This document shows, piece after piece, positions 11,880 to 22,959 of a stretch of 64,000 bases of DNA. Position numbers and translations under genes: made by a program. The notes beneath the pieces were generated by a model. The model saw nothing but the letters and a program-made list of their open reading frames with translations. It did not search any database and was not told the origin of the DNA. Origin of the DNA: Halichoerus grypus (lineage: Eukaryota; Chordata; Mammalia; Carnivora; Phocidae); the NCBI RefSeq assembly GCF_964656455.1, contig NC_135717.1:15642775-15706774 (forward strand), read 5' to 3'. Positions within the stretch are counted from its first letter, which is position 1. Every line of letters begins with the position of its first letter.

Positions 11880-12270
11880 TACTAGCTTTGTGACTTTGGG
11901 CACTTTAGGTGAATATGTTGGGTGAACACCTTCAGCCTCAGCTGTCTTTTTGGAAAGAAGAAAATATGAATTTCAGTTTATCACCTGTGTGGAAAAAAAC
12001 AAGACACAGTGGATGCTCAATAACAGAACAAAAATAAGAGGTTGACTTGTTAATCAACTTGGAAACATAAACATCAAATTTGGAAATACAAGTTGGGCAT
12101 CGGTCCTAGGAAAGGTGCTGGGCCTGATAAACTTGAGTTCAAATGCCTTTTCTAGCTAGCTGTCTCACCCTCTTTGAGGTTCCATCTCATTTGTAAAATG
12201 CAGATCCTGTTACTTAAGATTGCTTCTAGGATTAGATTAAATAAACTCTCTGGCTCATAGTCAGAGTTTA
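11880..12270 (+). mobile_element. Two diverged MIR-like SINEs, plus
   Basis: Copy one (about 11880-12035) has CTAGCTTTGTGACTTTGGGC and CAGTGGATGCTCAATAAC. Copy two (about 12125-12270) has TCATTTGTAAAATGCAG and GATTAGATTAAATAA. Both fit the core of MIR. The exact ends are uncertain. Confidence 0.6.
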
Positions 12271-13112
12271 ACAAACAGGCAGTCCCTTTACTCTCTCGTT
12301 AAGTGACGACTGAATTTTCTAAAGGCTCATTATTTAACTACAAACAGGTAACGTTCAAATTTTCCAATGTAAAGAAAACAAGAAAGCCAAATCTGCGTGT
12401 AAGTCAGTATGAGGTGGGTTTTTGAACATGGGAAACAAGAACGGATGTCAAAGGGATGAATTAAACCGAATATTTGATCCAATGCGTTTTGAAGAAGTTT
12501 AAACTTGAACCCAATGTTGATAACTTGTACGTACTTTTTGACCCGTTACCTACTTTTCAATGCAAGTCGGACTGTTCGTAGTGCTGAGACTTCCCCACTA
12601 CTCCCTTGCGTCTCCCTGAGGGCTCACCCCGGAGGAGTTGTTTTATTTCTTCCTCACCACCTCGGAGGTTAAGTAGTATCTCTACTGCCACCTGCAGACG
12701 CAGACATCGCGGCTTCGCGCGGACGCGCAGCCTTCTCCGGGCGCCCGCGACAAGCCGGAGGCCGAGGCCAGGGCCTGGGGCCTCAGCCGCGCGCGCGCCC
12801 TCGGCCACCGCTCGGGTGGCGCCGGGTCAAGGTCCCGCAGGCCGGGCCCGCACGGCCCGCGGACGTGGCCCTGGCACCGAGCGCCGTCCCCGCTGTGACC
12901 TTGAGCCCGGCAAGCCCGGAACGCGCTCCGACTCTGCCGAGGCTCCCGCCCGCCCCGGCCGGGCCGACCGCGGCCTCGGACCTGCAGCCCCGGCGGCCAT
13001 GCCCGAGGGAGCGCTGCCGGGCCGGGGCGGAGACCCGCGCCGGGGGACCCCGCGCCCTCCGCCCCGCGGCGGCCACTCCCCGGCCGCTCCCGGAAAGGGC
13101 GGCGCTGCTCAC

Positions 13113-13204
13113 CGGAGCGCGAGCTGGAGGCTGCAGGGGGCGGCCCGCCGCAGGACGCCGCCGGCCGAGGCCGCTCCGCGGGCGTGTAGTACTCGCGCCG
13201 CCAT
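13113..13204 (-). CDS. NIPSNAP2: NIPSNAP2 coding exon 1, mitochondrial presequence
   Basis: The minus-strand ATG at 13204 opens MAARVLHARGAASAGGVLRR and then AAPCSLQLAL, closely like the human NIPSNAP2 start. It is rich in Arg, Ala and Leu and lacks acidic residues, as expected for a cleaved mitochondrial targeting sequence. The exon ends in CTCCG before GTGAGC; the two spare bases CG pair with G of exon 2. The frame extends upstream to 13378 without a stop, but the human-like start is at 13204, where the context is CAAGATGG. The protein is a mitochondrial NIPSNAP-domain protein. The next gene upstream in transcription is MRPS17 on the same strand. Confidence 0.93.
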
Positions 13205-13247
13205 CTTGCTCTGGCGCCTGGGCTCCCACCCACCCGGGCCGCCGCTG

Positions 13248-13272
13248 ACGCCGCCGCCGCCGCCGCCGCCGC
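13248..13272. repeat. (CCG)n trinucleotide run
   Basis: About eight uninterrupted GCC units in the predicted 5' UTR or core promoter of NIPSNAP2. Triplet runs of this type are often length-variable. Confidence 0.85.
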
Positions 13273-13430
13273 GACCCCTCCCCCGGCCGGGCCCGCCGAG
13301 GCTGGGGCGGGGCGGGGCGGGGCGGGGCGCGCGACCGCTGCAGCGCCGAGCGCCGCCGCCAGGGGCAGCAGCGCGCACGGTCCCCGCGCGGGGAGGCCCG
13401 CAGCTGTGAGGAAGGCGCGCTGGCCGGAGA

Positions 13431-15200
13431 GGACTACACCAGGAGGCAGTAATCCCCTGCGAAAGGAGCTGGGTGTCCTGAACAGGGTGCGCAAGAGGAA
13501 CGTGGGCAAGGCTTTACTGTACAAGAAAAGAGTAACACTGTGTTAAATCCAGGCTTCTCCCCCAATACCTTTTGAACTTGGTACCGTGTAAATATATTAC
13601 CTTTTCAAACCAAAGCCAGACCCCAAACAACGCTTTAATAAAAACATTCTGGATGAAAACATACTCAAGTTATCTCGTAGTCTTGGGACTACATTGTTCC
13701 TGTTCATTTCAACACTGGCGGGCGCTGGTCGGGCCTCCACTGTCAAGCCGGTCCAGTCTAGTAGCAGCAGGATGTGAAACAACGATTGGGTGTGTCAAGT
13801 GTTGAAGAGGTTCTCGGGACGGGAGGGGGGCACAGACGGGAGATCGGGTAAGTGGCCGTGGCTGTGAAGCAGAGGATAGAGGCCGAGTTGCTGGCACAAC
13901 AGCGCAGTCCCAAGGGAAGAGGAGTTGACCAGTGGAAGGGAGGACATCTCGGCCAAGAAAACAACTTAAAGGCCTGGCTCAGGATGGGCAATGTATCCTG
14001 GGTAAGATAAAAGAGCCACAGGTGTAACCTTGAAAACTGCAACCAAGAGGGGGTAGGCAGAAAGGGAGCTAGACAGTGAGAGAAGGGGGAGGCACAGGGA
14101 AGAGTAGAGGCCCCAGCCAGCAAGGGGAGCATTTGAAGGACAGTGCAAGAGTCTGCAGAGGCCAAGAAGAAAATGCCCTCAGGACTGGGTAGCTGGGAGG
14201 TCTCCTTTACCCAGGCCAGTCTCTGCATAAGAGGGGTGGGGGCAGGAACTGCGCTTCTTGGAGGCAAAGGAAGGATTGGAGCTTAAAGGGTGCAGTTTTC
14301 TGACTGGGGGGAATATTTGAACATGTTAATATGTCAAGGAGCCGCCAGGGAGGACACAAGGGATCCTGTGGATGGAGGAATGGCAACAAGGTTTCTTGGA
14401 GGCCAATGAAAAGAAGACCAAGGGACGCAGGACAGGAGGCCAGAGGCTGTGTGGCTGAGCAGGTTCCTGATCTCAACTGGCCAATGCTTAGTGAGCCTGT
14501 AAGAAACTGGAGAGGCCCAAAGGGAGGCTGAAGTGAGCTTTCCCCAGGGCAGAAAGGACATGTCCCAATCCTCCCCTGCAGGAGACAAGCCTCTTCAAGC
14601 CAGTGGTGTCACTGTACCCTTGTGACTTCACATAGGGTCTCCCAACTTCTCAGTTAATCCAGAGACAAATGCTTTCAAATGTATTTCCCTGAGATGTAAA
14701 CCTGGTAAATATTTCTTGGGTTGACCGTGCTTTTGTGCTATTTAGTATTAGGCCACTTATTCTGCATTTTTTTCTCCACTATCCTCTTGCTCCAGAGTTC
14801 CATTAACCCAGTGCGTTTTACTGGGCGAGGTACTCTTATTTCACAGGTGTATAGCTTAGGTTACTCAATGCCATAGAAGAAATACTGGGCATATTCCTGG
14901 AACATAATTTTTACACCAAGATTATTCTGAAAGGTATCTTAAGATAAAAAACAATAGAGTGTATGTAAACATTTTAAGTATTTGAGGTTTTTGAGATGGC
15001 TTGTATAGGTGTCCTGTCTCTTCCAGGATAATGGGTTCCATATAGCTTCACCCGTGGGAGACCTGCACACCCTTTTGCTTGTTGGAATATCATCTATCCA
15101 ACCTCTTTTCCTCTTTCCTTATCCAGCTCAGTTTAGGTCTTAGGGCCAGTCTTTGAATAAGTCTGTCTCCTTCCTTCTGATCTTTCCCCTTCCAGTCCCA
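13431..15200. other. Intergenic: no gene seen
   Basis: This lies between the NIPSNAP2 promoter and the 3' end of MRPS17. The ORFs at 13758-14267 and 14207-14588 have no recognisable domain. The sequence is moderately GC-rich and non-repetitive to the eye. Confidence 0.6.
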
Positions 15201-15660
15201 TTCTCTACATGATGCTATTACTTTTATAGGAGTGTGAATCTAATTATATCATTCTCTTTAAAAATGTCAAATAACCCACAACCACTTAAGTGTAATTTCC
15301 ACCTATTTTCTTTTTTTTTACACGATAGAAGTTTATTAAGCAAGGATACAGAAAAAGCTCTCAGAAGTGAGAGGGGTCCTGACAGGGTTGCCCTCCGCCT
15401 ATTCCTTTACCTGAGCTCCACTCGTGTTCAAAATGTCCCAGCAGTCCTCATCAGCTTACAGAAGCCCTTGGTTATGCTCCTTTCTCTCATACTTTCAGGA
15501 TTTTACACTGTTCCCTCTGCCTTGAATGCCCTTTCCACAACCCTCATCTACTAGCCTGGAGACTGCTCCTTTAAGATTCAGTTCTAGCACTATCTAGTCT
15601 CTTCCGGGGAAGTTATCCTAATTTCTTCCCCACCCATATGCTTCTGTTTGCTATTAAGGA
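15200..15660 (+). mobile_element. Ancient L2 fragment, plus, interrupted
   Basis: Carries L2-like phrases (TTCAGGATTTTACACTGTTCCCTCTGCCTTGAATGC as two adjoining motifs, TTAAGATTCAGTTCTAGCAC). The inner part at 15324-15391 is instead LTR-like and is listed separately. Confidence 0.6.
15324..15391 (-). mobile_element. Small fragment of the ERV LTR family seen at 27.2 and 30.2 kb
   Basis: GATAGAAGTTTATTAAG, GATACAGAAAAAGCT, GTGAGAGGG and ACAGGGTTG line up in order with the inverted LTR at about 30268-30340. About 65 bp remain. The piece keeps the AATAAA poly-A signal on the minus strand. Confidence 0.75.
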
Positions 15661-15852
15661 AACCATGCATACCTCACTTACTAGATTATGAACCTTCAGT
15701 GGGTGAGCAGTGCTTGTGGTTACTGTTGAAACCCTGTGCTTATATAATACACATATTAGTTGAGGTTGAAACATGCTCCAAGTCTCTTTCTAGGAGCCAG
15801 GAAACTGAAATATGTAACTCAGTGTGTCTTCCGGTCAAAATATAGGTTCATA

Positions 15853-16062
15853 GGGGCGCCTGGGTGGCTCAGTCGTTAAGCGTCTGCCTTCGGCTCAGGT
15901 CATGATCCCATGGTCCTGGGATCGAGCCCCGCATCGGGCTCCCTGCTCTGCAGGAAGCCTGCTTCTCCCTCTCCCACTCCCCCTGCTTGTGTTCCTTCTC
16001 TCGCTGTGTCTCTCTCTGTCAAATAAATAAATAAAATCTTTAAAAAAAAAAAAAAAAAAAAA
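15853..16062 (+). mobile_element. CAN-SINE, plus, young
   Basis: Complete from GGGGCGCCTGGGTGGCTCAG to a 20-base A tail. Flanked by AAATATAGGTTCATAG on both sides (15-16 bp duplication). Confidence 0.97.
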
Positions 16063-16199
16063 TATAGGTTCATAGTTTATTAATAAGCAGCAACAAAACT
16101 GAAACTCTCCAACTCAAATGCATAGTGTGAGAAGCTCTAAAACTTCATCAATGTATCGGATTTTATGAATTCAGTCCTATCTAATCTATGCTAGAATAC

Positions 16200-16738
16200 A
16201 GGATAAAAGAAAAGTGAATTTTCAAGTTTTATTTTCTATGTGTCAACATTCATAATACAGACTTTAATCTGATAAAGTCTGACCCCAATCAGACTGTTGA
16301 TTATTTCGATTTGTAACTGGTTAAATCAGAGAAAAAAATTTAATTTCGAATATATGCCCCCAAAAATAAATATTCACTTAATGCAGTCTTACCTGTTTTA
16401 TATCAAAAGATTTTTCCTCCCCAAATAAAGATTCTAAGATAAATTCAAGATTCCTTTGAATGAAAAAAAAAATACACCTTCTAAAACAGCTTACAAAACA
16501 ATGCAGGGGATTGCTAGGCACACTTACTGTAAGAGGAAAGTATGTTCAATGAAAAGGAAATTGAAAACATGACCTTAAACTTTTATGAGAATTTAACAAG
16601 GCCTTTACTTCATTTACTTTTAGCTATTCCATAAATACCGGAAGAGAAATTGGACACTTTGTTATGAAACTTAGAAAAATTTCTTTTTTCCATAAAGCAA
16701 ACTTATAAATCCCTTTGGCTCCTTCTTCCAATCCTCCT
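16200..16738 (-). other. MRPS17: Probable MRPS17 3' UTR
   Basis: AT-rich sequence follows the TGA stop at 16739. Candidate poly-A signals on the minus strand are AATAAA (plus-strand TTTATT at 16228-16233) and ATTAAA (plus-strand TTTAAT at about 16339-16344). The true cleavage site cannot be decided by eye. Confidence 0.45.
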
Positions 16739-17008
16739 TCACTGTGCTGAAGAGCTATTGAGTTCTTCCAGATTTTTGGTTAGGCAGGTGGTTTCCAAGC
16801 TGACTGGGCTTTCCAGGTAGGTAGTTCCTGCACAGGGTTTTCCAGTCACTGGATCTATAACTTGTCCAACTTTGAAAATGATCTCGGCCAGTTCATGTTT
16901 CACATGCTTTGTTCGTGGAACAGGTAGAGCTTTGAGAAGCACAATATCCCCAACTGTGCACTGCTGAAGAGCATCGTGAGCAAAGTAGGTTTTACGCTTA
17001 TTAAAATA
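16739..17008 (-). CDS. MRPS17: MRPS17 coding exon 3 (C-terminal 89 residues and stop)
   Basis: After acceptor CAACAG the frame opens [12 protein letters not shown] and continues through [25 protein letters not shown] and [10 protein letters not shown] to a C-terminal SSAQ and TGA. This is the second half of uS17m, the small-subunit mitoribosomal OB-fold protein that contacts 12S rRNA. The GDIV segment is a conserved S17 strand. With exon 2 (41 codons) the total is 130 residues, the human length. There are no stops or frameshifts, so the gene looks functional. Confidence 0.96.
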   Translation of the reverse strand, partial: YFNKRKTYFAHDALQQCTVGDIVLLKALPVPRTKHVKHELAEIIFKVGQVIDPVTGKPCAGTTYLESPVSLETTCLTKNLEELNSSSAQ

Positions 17009-17324
17009 CTGTTGAAAGAAGGAGGAACAGATCAGTAGTTCCCATCTGTGATCTGACAATACAGTTTAGAATATGAAAGAGTAATGCACAGAAAACAAGC
17101 TGGGACTTGGGGAAAAAAGATAATATACTTAGGAGGCTTCTAATACAAAAATTAGCTGCTTAATTTCTGGAAAACAGTATATTCTAGAGTGGATCATGTC
17201 CCTGAGCTCTCCAGCCTATTACCTTCAGTATCCTTGTCTATCAATCATCATCCTTCTTTACCCTTATTTAAACTCTTCCTTCCTAGGGGAGCCTTCTCTC
17301 CAGCCTATAAACATGCTACTTTCA

Positions 17325-17660
17325 CTTCTAGTTCTGGGACAAGTCACTTAATCATTCCCCATCATAAGCTCAGTTTTTTTTTTCCCCAACATAAAATGAG
17401 GCTCCAATATCTGCATCTCTAAAGTTAACCAGAGACTCAAATGTTATAATATACATAAAACACTTAGCTCCATGGGTGGCTCGAAGTACTGCAAACAAGC
17501 CACAGATGGTCATAAACCTTGCTACAGAAGGTATTCTCATTCTACATATGAGAAAACAGGCTCTGGAGTAAGGTAATGGGCACAGCTAGTAAACAACAGT
17601 CAATATTCAAGCTAAGGTCTTCTGACTCTCAGGCCAATGATCATGCTGCCACTCTTCAGC
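17325..17660. mobile_element. MIR pair (plus at 17325-17480, minus at 17535-17660)
   Basis: The first has GGGACAAGTCACTTAATC, CATAAAATGAGGCTCC and ATACATAAAACACTTAGC, the MIR core in forward order. The second has TCATTCTACATATGAGAAAA, CACAGCTAGTAAAC and TTCTGACTCTCAGG, the reversed order. Confidence 0.7.
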
Positions 17661-17747
17661 TTGCTCCTGTGTTGTTGTTAATAAAAGACCACTTTATTTT
17701 GCTCCTTAACCCACCTGGTGCCCCCTTCCCTCAACTCTGTCACCTCT

Positions 17748-17933
17748 GGGGGCACCTGGGTGGTTCAGTCGGTTAAGTGTCTGCTTTTGACTTGGGTCAT
17801 GATCTGGATCGAGTCCCGCTTTGGGCTCCCTGCTCAGCAGGGAGCCTGCTTTTCTCTGCCCCTCCCCCTGCTTGGGCTCTCTCTCTCTCAAAAATAAATA
17901 AAATCTTTAAAAAAACAAAAAAACCCAAAAAAC
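17748..17933 (+). mobile_element. CAN-SINE, plus
   Basis: GGGGGCACCTGGGTGGTTCAG to AATAAATAAAATCTTTAAAA. The flanks share CTGTCACCTCTG. Confidence 0.94.
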
Positions 17934-18695
17934 CCTGTCACCTCTGCTCCTGTTTTTGATCCTAGATAGCAAAGAGCATTTCTACCTTCCTGTGTGCCCA
18001 ACCTTGAATGCAGAGCCATCCCTGCACTTTCCTCTTCCTTCCTTGCACATCTAACAAATCAAGAACTCTGACTCTTCTTTCTGAAATCTACTTTTCCCAC
18101 TCCATTCCCACTGCTCCAAGGACTATTCAGGTCCTTATATCCAGTTCTAGACTTCTGCAATACCCTTCTTACCCACTTTCTTACCTCCAGTTCTCACTCT
18201 ATGTCTCCAACTCTGCCTTCCTTTGCTTATAGGAAGAAATCCAAAAATACCACATCCAAGACCACTCTCAGTCCAGCTCCCAGTGTTCCTGCATTCACTC
18301 AGCAACAGTCAATGCCTACTTAGGGTCAAGCTCTGGGCTCGACCTTGCCAAACCACTTGTTCCTGCACAGTGTCATGCCCTTTAATGGCTAAAAGAGCTT
18401 CCATAAACCACTCACCATGGCCTGAATGACCCCCCCAAACCCGTCCTTTGGATAAAAGCCTTTCTGAGATTCAGCCCAAATAAGTCTTAACTGAGGATGC
18501 TCTCCTTCAGCCATGTGGGAAGAAACAGGTGTCCTGCTCTCTGTTCCCAGTACTTTGCACATAGAATGACTATAGCAGTTATCAGCTGAGTTGAAATTAA
18601 CTCTATGTGTCCCCAGAATTTGAGAATGAACCATGATCAATTCACTTTGTTATACCCACAGATCAGCGCAGTGGCTGGTTCAGAGCAGATGCTCA

Positions 18696-19299
<604 letters not shown>

Positions 19300-19300
<1 letters not shown>

Positions 19301-19670
19301 GCTACTCGCGCGCTCACGGCCTAGGCGGAACGGCCGGCGGCGTCCTCCTCACTGGAGGACACCTTCACCTGGGACTGCTTTCTCGATCAGTCAATGCTGA
19401 GTCCATCCGGCCGGACCTGGGGTAGGATGCGATCACTGACCCTCCCGCCCCGCACTACCCCGGGATCAGGCCCCTCGCCTCGCCGCCAGGTTCTCACGGG
19501 GGTGGCGTCTCGCTCCTCCGAATTCAGCCCCGGCAACTGCAGGGCTCGACCCGCGCCCACCTTCCGGCTCTGTCCTCCCGGCGCGTGTAGTCCGGATGGG
19601 CGGCCGGAGCGTGACGACGTCACGTCCTTACAAGGCGCTGCGCCCGGGACGGCTCCTCTCATTGGCCGCG
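19300..19670 (-). promoter_or_regulatory. MRPS17: MRPS17 CpG-rich promoter and noncoding exon 1
   Basis: The GC- and CpG-rich block contains, on the minus strand, a CCAAT box (plus-strand ATTGG at 19661-19665), a paired ATF/CRE-like half-site TGACGACGTCA (19612-19622) and an ETS core CCGGAAG (19561-19567). ETS (GABPA/NRF-2) sites are common in promoters of nuclear genes for mitochondrial proteins. No TATA box is obvious. The start site is probably within 19,450-19,600. Confidence 0.75.
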
Positions 19671-21000
19671 TGTCCCATCAGCGGAGGGTAGAGGCATGAC
19701 TCCGCCCACTCCCCCTTAAAGGGAACCGCGGACGGTGGGTAAACGGGAGACTTGGACCTGCCTTTTTTCCGCGCGCGGAGCCGCTGGAGCGTGGAGGATT
19801 CCGGCCTTTCATTGAACTATTCCATTCGGTTTCCTCTTCTTCCGCCGAGCTCCCAGGCTTGGACAAGGCCTTGCAAATCAGAGGAACCTCATTCATTCAT
19901 CAAACACGGAAACATCGGACACTGCTCAATGATGAGACTTAAGCATTCTACCCGCACAGCTCCTTTAAAGATAAACTTCTGTAGGTTTTTGTGCCCAATT
20001 TGATTTTAGGTGTTATTTCTCAATATCTACGAGACAGAGAGAAGTCCAGCGTTGGCACATATTTATGTGTGACAGTTATGAAGGAGTTCGATGGGCCGTG
20101 AGCAGGCTGCTTGATGGCGCCTTCTCAGAGGGAGGACTGGGAATGTATTAGGAAATTAAGAGAAACAGAAAACAATAGGCTACTGGCACAGACAATTTGA
20201 GGGCCCAAATATGGGTATAGTGCATTGTCTTTAACCATTGAAACATCTTAGCGACTGGTGAGGGAAGACTGGGAAAATAAGAATTCTCCCACACAGTCTG
20301 TCCAACACTCATTTCTTTCTTAGCAAACAGGTATAGAACACTTCTTAGACTCTGTGCTAGGCAAAAAGGTGAATCAAAGGAGACTCCCTCTCTCAAAAAG
20401 GCCACAGTCTAGTAGGGACAGGTGAGTAAAGAAATAAGTGTAAAACAACTGTAGGTAATGTGAACCTTGAGAAAGGAATGCATACTTTTGCAGAGAGGAG
20501 ACTTGATCAGTACATAGCCCTTGACCAGGGGCTATACGGCTTGAGAGGAGAGGGACGTGGGATGTGGAAGGGCATTTGAGGCATAAAGGAGAGCATGTGC
20601 AGGGGTGCTGGGTTGTGAGAGACAGTAAGATGAGCAGGAGGCTGATACTGCCAGGATATACGGTCAGGAAAAGAATGGCAGGGATCTAAGTTGGTCAGAG
20701 ATAGGCCTCTACCTAGGAAGCATTTATTGTTAAGGGCCTGTCCTCACTTTTTGTTCTAAATGATGAGAAGCCTTTGAGAGATATGAATAGTTTTGCTAGC
20801 CTTCAACATCATTGTGGTAGGAGTGTGAAGGAGAGAACAGAGGTTGGAGAGATTGGAGGCTAGATGCTTTGTCAGCGGATGGTGAAAACCTAAATTGGAG
20901 CAGCGGGAATGAAAGAAAGAAAGTGGGTTGGAGAAGTGATTGGGAAATTGGCCGTGTGAGGCAAGGGGACAGAGAGGTGGTAAGAGTTCGTGTAAGTATG
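19671..21000. other. Upstream flank of MRPS17: no gene seen
   Basis: The ORF at 19752-20003 has no recognised family. From about 20280 the sequence resembles a very old dispersed repeat (GAACACTTCTTAGACTCTGTGCTAGG, split here as two motifs, and CACAGTCTAGTAGGGACAGG). I cannot name the family. Confidence 0.5.
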
Positions 21001-21002
21001 GC

Positions 21003-21575
21003 ATAAACAACAGAAATTTATTTTCTCATGGTTCTGGAGGCTAGAAGTCTGAGATCAAGGAGCTGTCAGGGTCAGTTTCTGGTGAGGGCTCTTTTCCTGG
21101 CTTGCAGATGATCACTTTCTTGCTATGTCCTCACGTGGCCTTTCCTCTGTCTATGTGTGCACAGGGAGAGAGAGCGCAGACAGACTGGTGTCTTCTTTTT
21201 CTTTTACAAGAACTCTAATCTTATTGGATTAGGCCCACCCTTATGACCTCATTTATTTATTTATTTTAATTTTAAAAAAGATTTTATTTATTTATTTGAC
21301 AGAGGGACACACAAGCTGGGGGAGCGGAAGAGGCGGGCTCCCCACTGAGCAGGGAGGCCGATGTGGGCTTTGATCCGAGGACCCTGGGATCATGACCTGG
21401 ACTGAAGGCAGACGCTTAACCAACTGAGTCACCCAGGTGCCCCTGACCTCATTTAATCTTAAATACCTTCTAAAGGTCTTGTCTTCAAATACCATCACAT
21501 CGGGGGTTAGGGCTTCAACATCCATATGAATTTTGGAGGGGGGGACGACACAATTCAGTCCATAACAATAAAACC
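21003..21575 (-). mobile_element. MaLR (MLT1-like) LTR, minus
   Basis: ACAGAAATTTATTTTCTCAT, GGTTCTGGAGGCTAGAAGTC, TGTCCTCACGTGGCC and ACACAATTCAGTCCATAAC follow the reversed MLT1-type LTR consensus in order. A CAN-SINE interrupts it. Confidence 0.75.
21262..21443 (-). mobile_element. CAN-SINE, minus
   Basis: AAAAGATTTTATTTATTTATT to GAGTCACCCAGGTGCCCC, inside the MLT1-like LTR. TGACCTCATTTA is duplicated at both sides. Confidence 0.94.
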
Positions 21576-21973
21576 AAAGAAGCAAAGTAAAAGCCTTGCA
21601 ATCTTAAATTCGATTTGGAAATACAGTATGAACTCATGATTTATTTTTCTCAAAAAAAGTTTTTCCTAGAAAGCCTACAAACCCAGTATCAATCAGTTCC
21701 AAGCACCCAGATTGTGGTATTTATATACCATTTTTCTCTGAAAGGAACAAAGGATCCTTGAAAAATCACTGAATTCAGGTCTGGAGCAGGAAGTGTGTGA
21801 GTTAAACTTGGGACATCTTGTGTCAGAAATCAAGAGAGCTATTAAAGGTGAATGGGGTCAGGTCAAAAGTCAACCTGAAGGAGTTCCCACTGAACTAAGA
21901 TGAAATTATGTGAGGCTAAAGAGAATTATAACTGCAATGCATTGAAAACCATAAAATATATGAAAATCCATGA

Positions 21974-22025
21974 GTTCATAATGGTACCTAAAAGTAAAGC
22001 CTCAAAATGGTACCTAAAAGTAAAG
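21974..22025. repeat. Short tandem duplication (about 26 bp x2)
   Basis: AATGGTACCTAAAAGTAAAG occurs twice in succession just before the SINE at 22030. Confidence 0.85.
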
Positions 22026-22029
22026 CCCC

Positions 22030-22234
22030 TAAAAATGGGTGGCTCAGTCGGCTGGGCATCTGCCTTTGGCTCAGGTCATGATCCCAGGGTCCTGGAATTG
22101 AGTCCCACGTCGGGCTCCTTGTTCAGCAGGGAGCCTGCTTCTCCCTCTCCCTCTGCCTACTCATTCCCTGCTTGCTCTCTCTCTCTCTCTCTCTCTCTGT
22201 CAAATAAATAAATAAAATCTTTAAAAAAAAAAAA
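22030..22234 (+). mobile_element. CAN-SINE, plus, 5'-truncated
   Basis: Starts at ATGGGTGGCTCAGTCGG, lacking the usual GGGGCGCC head, and ends AAATAAATAAATAAAATCTTT plus poly-A. Its tail abuts ERV LTR sequence. Confidence 0.92.
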
Positions 22235-22583
22235 GTGTGACCTGTGACCAACAAAGAATAACCAGACCCTAGGGGGAGGTGGGGCATTGAAGCTGTTACC
22301 GCTAGTCCTTGCTCAATGGTGGTATCAATAGAGATGTTAAAAAGATTTAAGATCCGGGGCACCTGGGTGGCTCAGTCATTAAGCGTCTGCCTTTGGCTCA
22401 GGTCATGGTCCCAGGGTCCTGGGATCGAGCCCCGTATCGGGCTCCCAGCCTGGCGGGAAACCTGCTTCTCCCTCTCCCACTCCCCCTGCTTGTGTTCCCT
22501 CTCTCGCTGTGTCTCTCTCTGTCAAATAAATAAATAAAATCTTAAAAAAAAAAAAGATTTAAGTTCCCTGGTTAGCTTTCTTC
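22235..22583 (+). mobile_element. Partial 5' LTR of a class I ERV-like element
   Basis: GTGACCAACAAAGAATAACC, AGTCCTTGCTCAATGGTG and GTTCCCTGGTTAGCTTTCT match the LTR at 27239-27719 in the same order and orientation. Both ends are missing: the left is cut at the SINE, the right passes into a short L1-like piece. A SINE (22356-22555) lies inside. Confidence 0.8.
22356..22555 (+). mobile_element. CAN-SINE, plus, inside the 5' LTR
   Basis: GGGGCACCTGGGTGGCTCAG to AAATAAATAAATAAAATCTT plus poly-A. AAAAAGATTTAAG is repeated at both flanks. Confidence 0.96.
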
Positions 22584-22585
22584 TT

Positions 22586-22690
22586 TTTTAAAAAAATTTT
22601 TATTAACATAAAATGTATTATTTGTTTCAGGGGTACAGGTCTGTGATTCATCAGTCTTACACAATTCACAGCGCTCACCATAGCACAACC
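22586..22690 (-). mobile_element. Small LINE-1 3' UTR fragment, minus
   Basis: TTTGTTTCAGGGGTACAGG and ACACAATTCACAGCGCTCAC are typical carnivore L1 3' UTR phrases. Confidence 0.65.
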
Positions 22691-22959
22691 CAGGATCACT
22701 TCCACCGAAGGGTGAGTAAAAGCGGACTCTTTTCTTTCCTGGGAGACGTCTCTCCCTTAGATGACCTCTTCTCATAAACAGCAAAGCCGGGCACCTGTTG
22801 GCCAGTTAAAGGTGATTAAAGGCCAGTTAAGCGCTGCTGCCAGTCTTAAATCTCAGGTGACAGGCTTCTGGATAAAGGTTTGGTCAATCCCACTTCCTCA
22901 AAAGAAGGGTCTGTTGGCCTAATTCTAGGTAGTTCTGCTTTCTCCCTTCATTGGCTTTT

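Larger units (their letters stand above)
2815..13112 (-). other. NIPSNAP2: NIPSNAP2 intron 1 (about 10.3 kb)
   Basis: This intron runs from donor GTGAGC (13112) to acceptor TCATAG (2815). It holds at least nine CAN-SINE copies, old LINE-1 fragments and an L1 fragment with a 14-bp duplication, plus L2 and MIR sequence. No further exon or independent gene is evident. ORFs such as 8238-8717 and 9567-9986 show no recognisable family and I treat them as chance. Confidence 0.85.
12690..13430 (-). promoter_or_regulatory. NIPSNAP2: CpG-island promoter of NIPSNAP2
   Basis: The segment is extremely GC- and CpG-rich, unlike the AT-rich surroundings. It contains the first coding exon. A run of GGGGCGG repeats at about 13304-13329 gives four to five overlapping Sp1/KLF GC boxes just upstream of the minus-strand start codon at 13204. 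A (CCG)n tract lies at about 13248-13272. There is no clear TATA box. Transcription probably starts at several points between 13,220 and 13,320. The long ORFs on both strands are by-products of the low stop-codon frequency. Confidence 0.85.

Noticed and set aside
12557..13524. Long overlapping ORFs of up to 280 codons on both strands
   Set aside because: They lie in a CpG island where stop codons are rare. Only the 13113-13204 part matches a known protein and is spliced.
13758..14588. ORFs of 84-169 codons between MRPS17 and NIPSNAP2
   Set aside because: No recognisable domain, no splice or promoter support, and overlapping frames on both strands.
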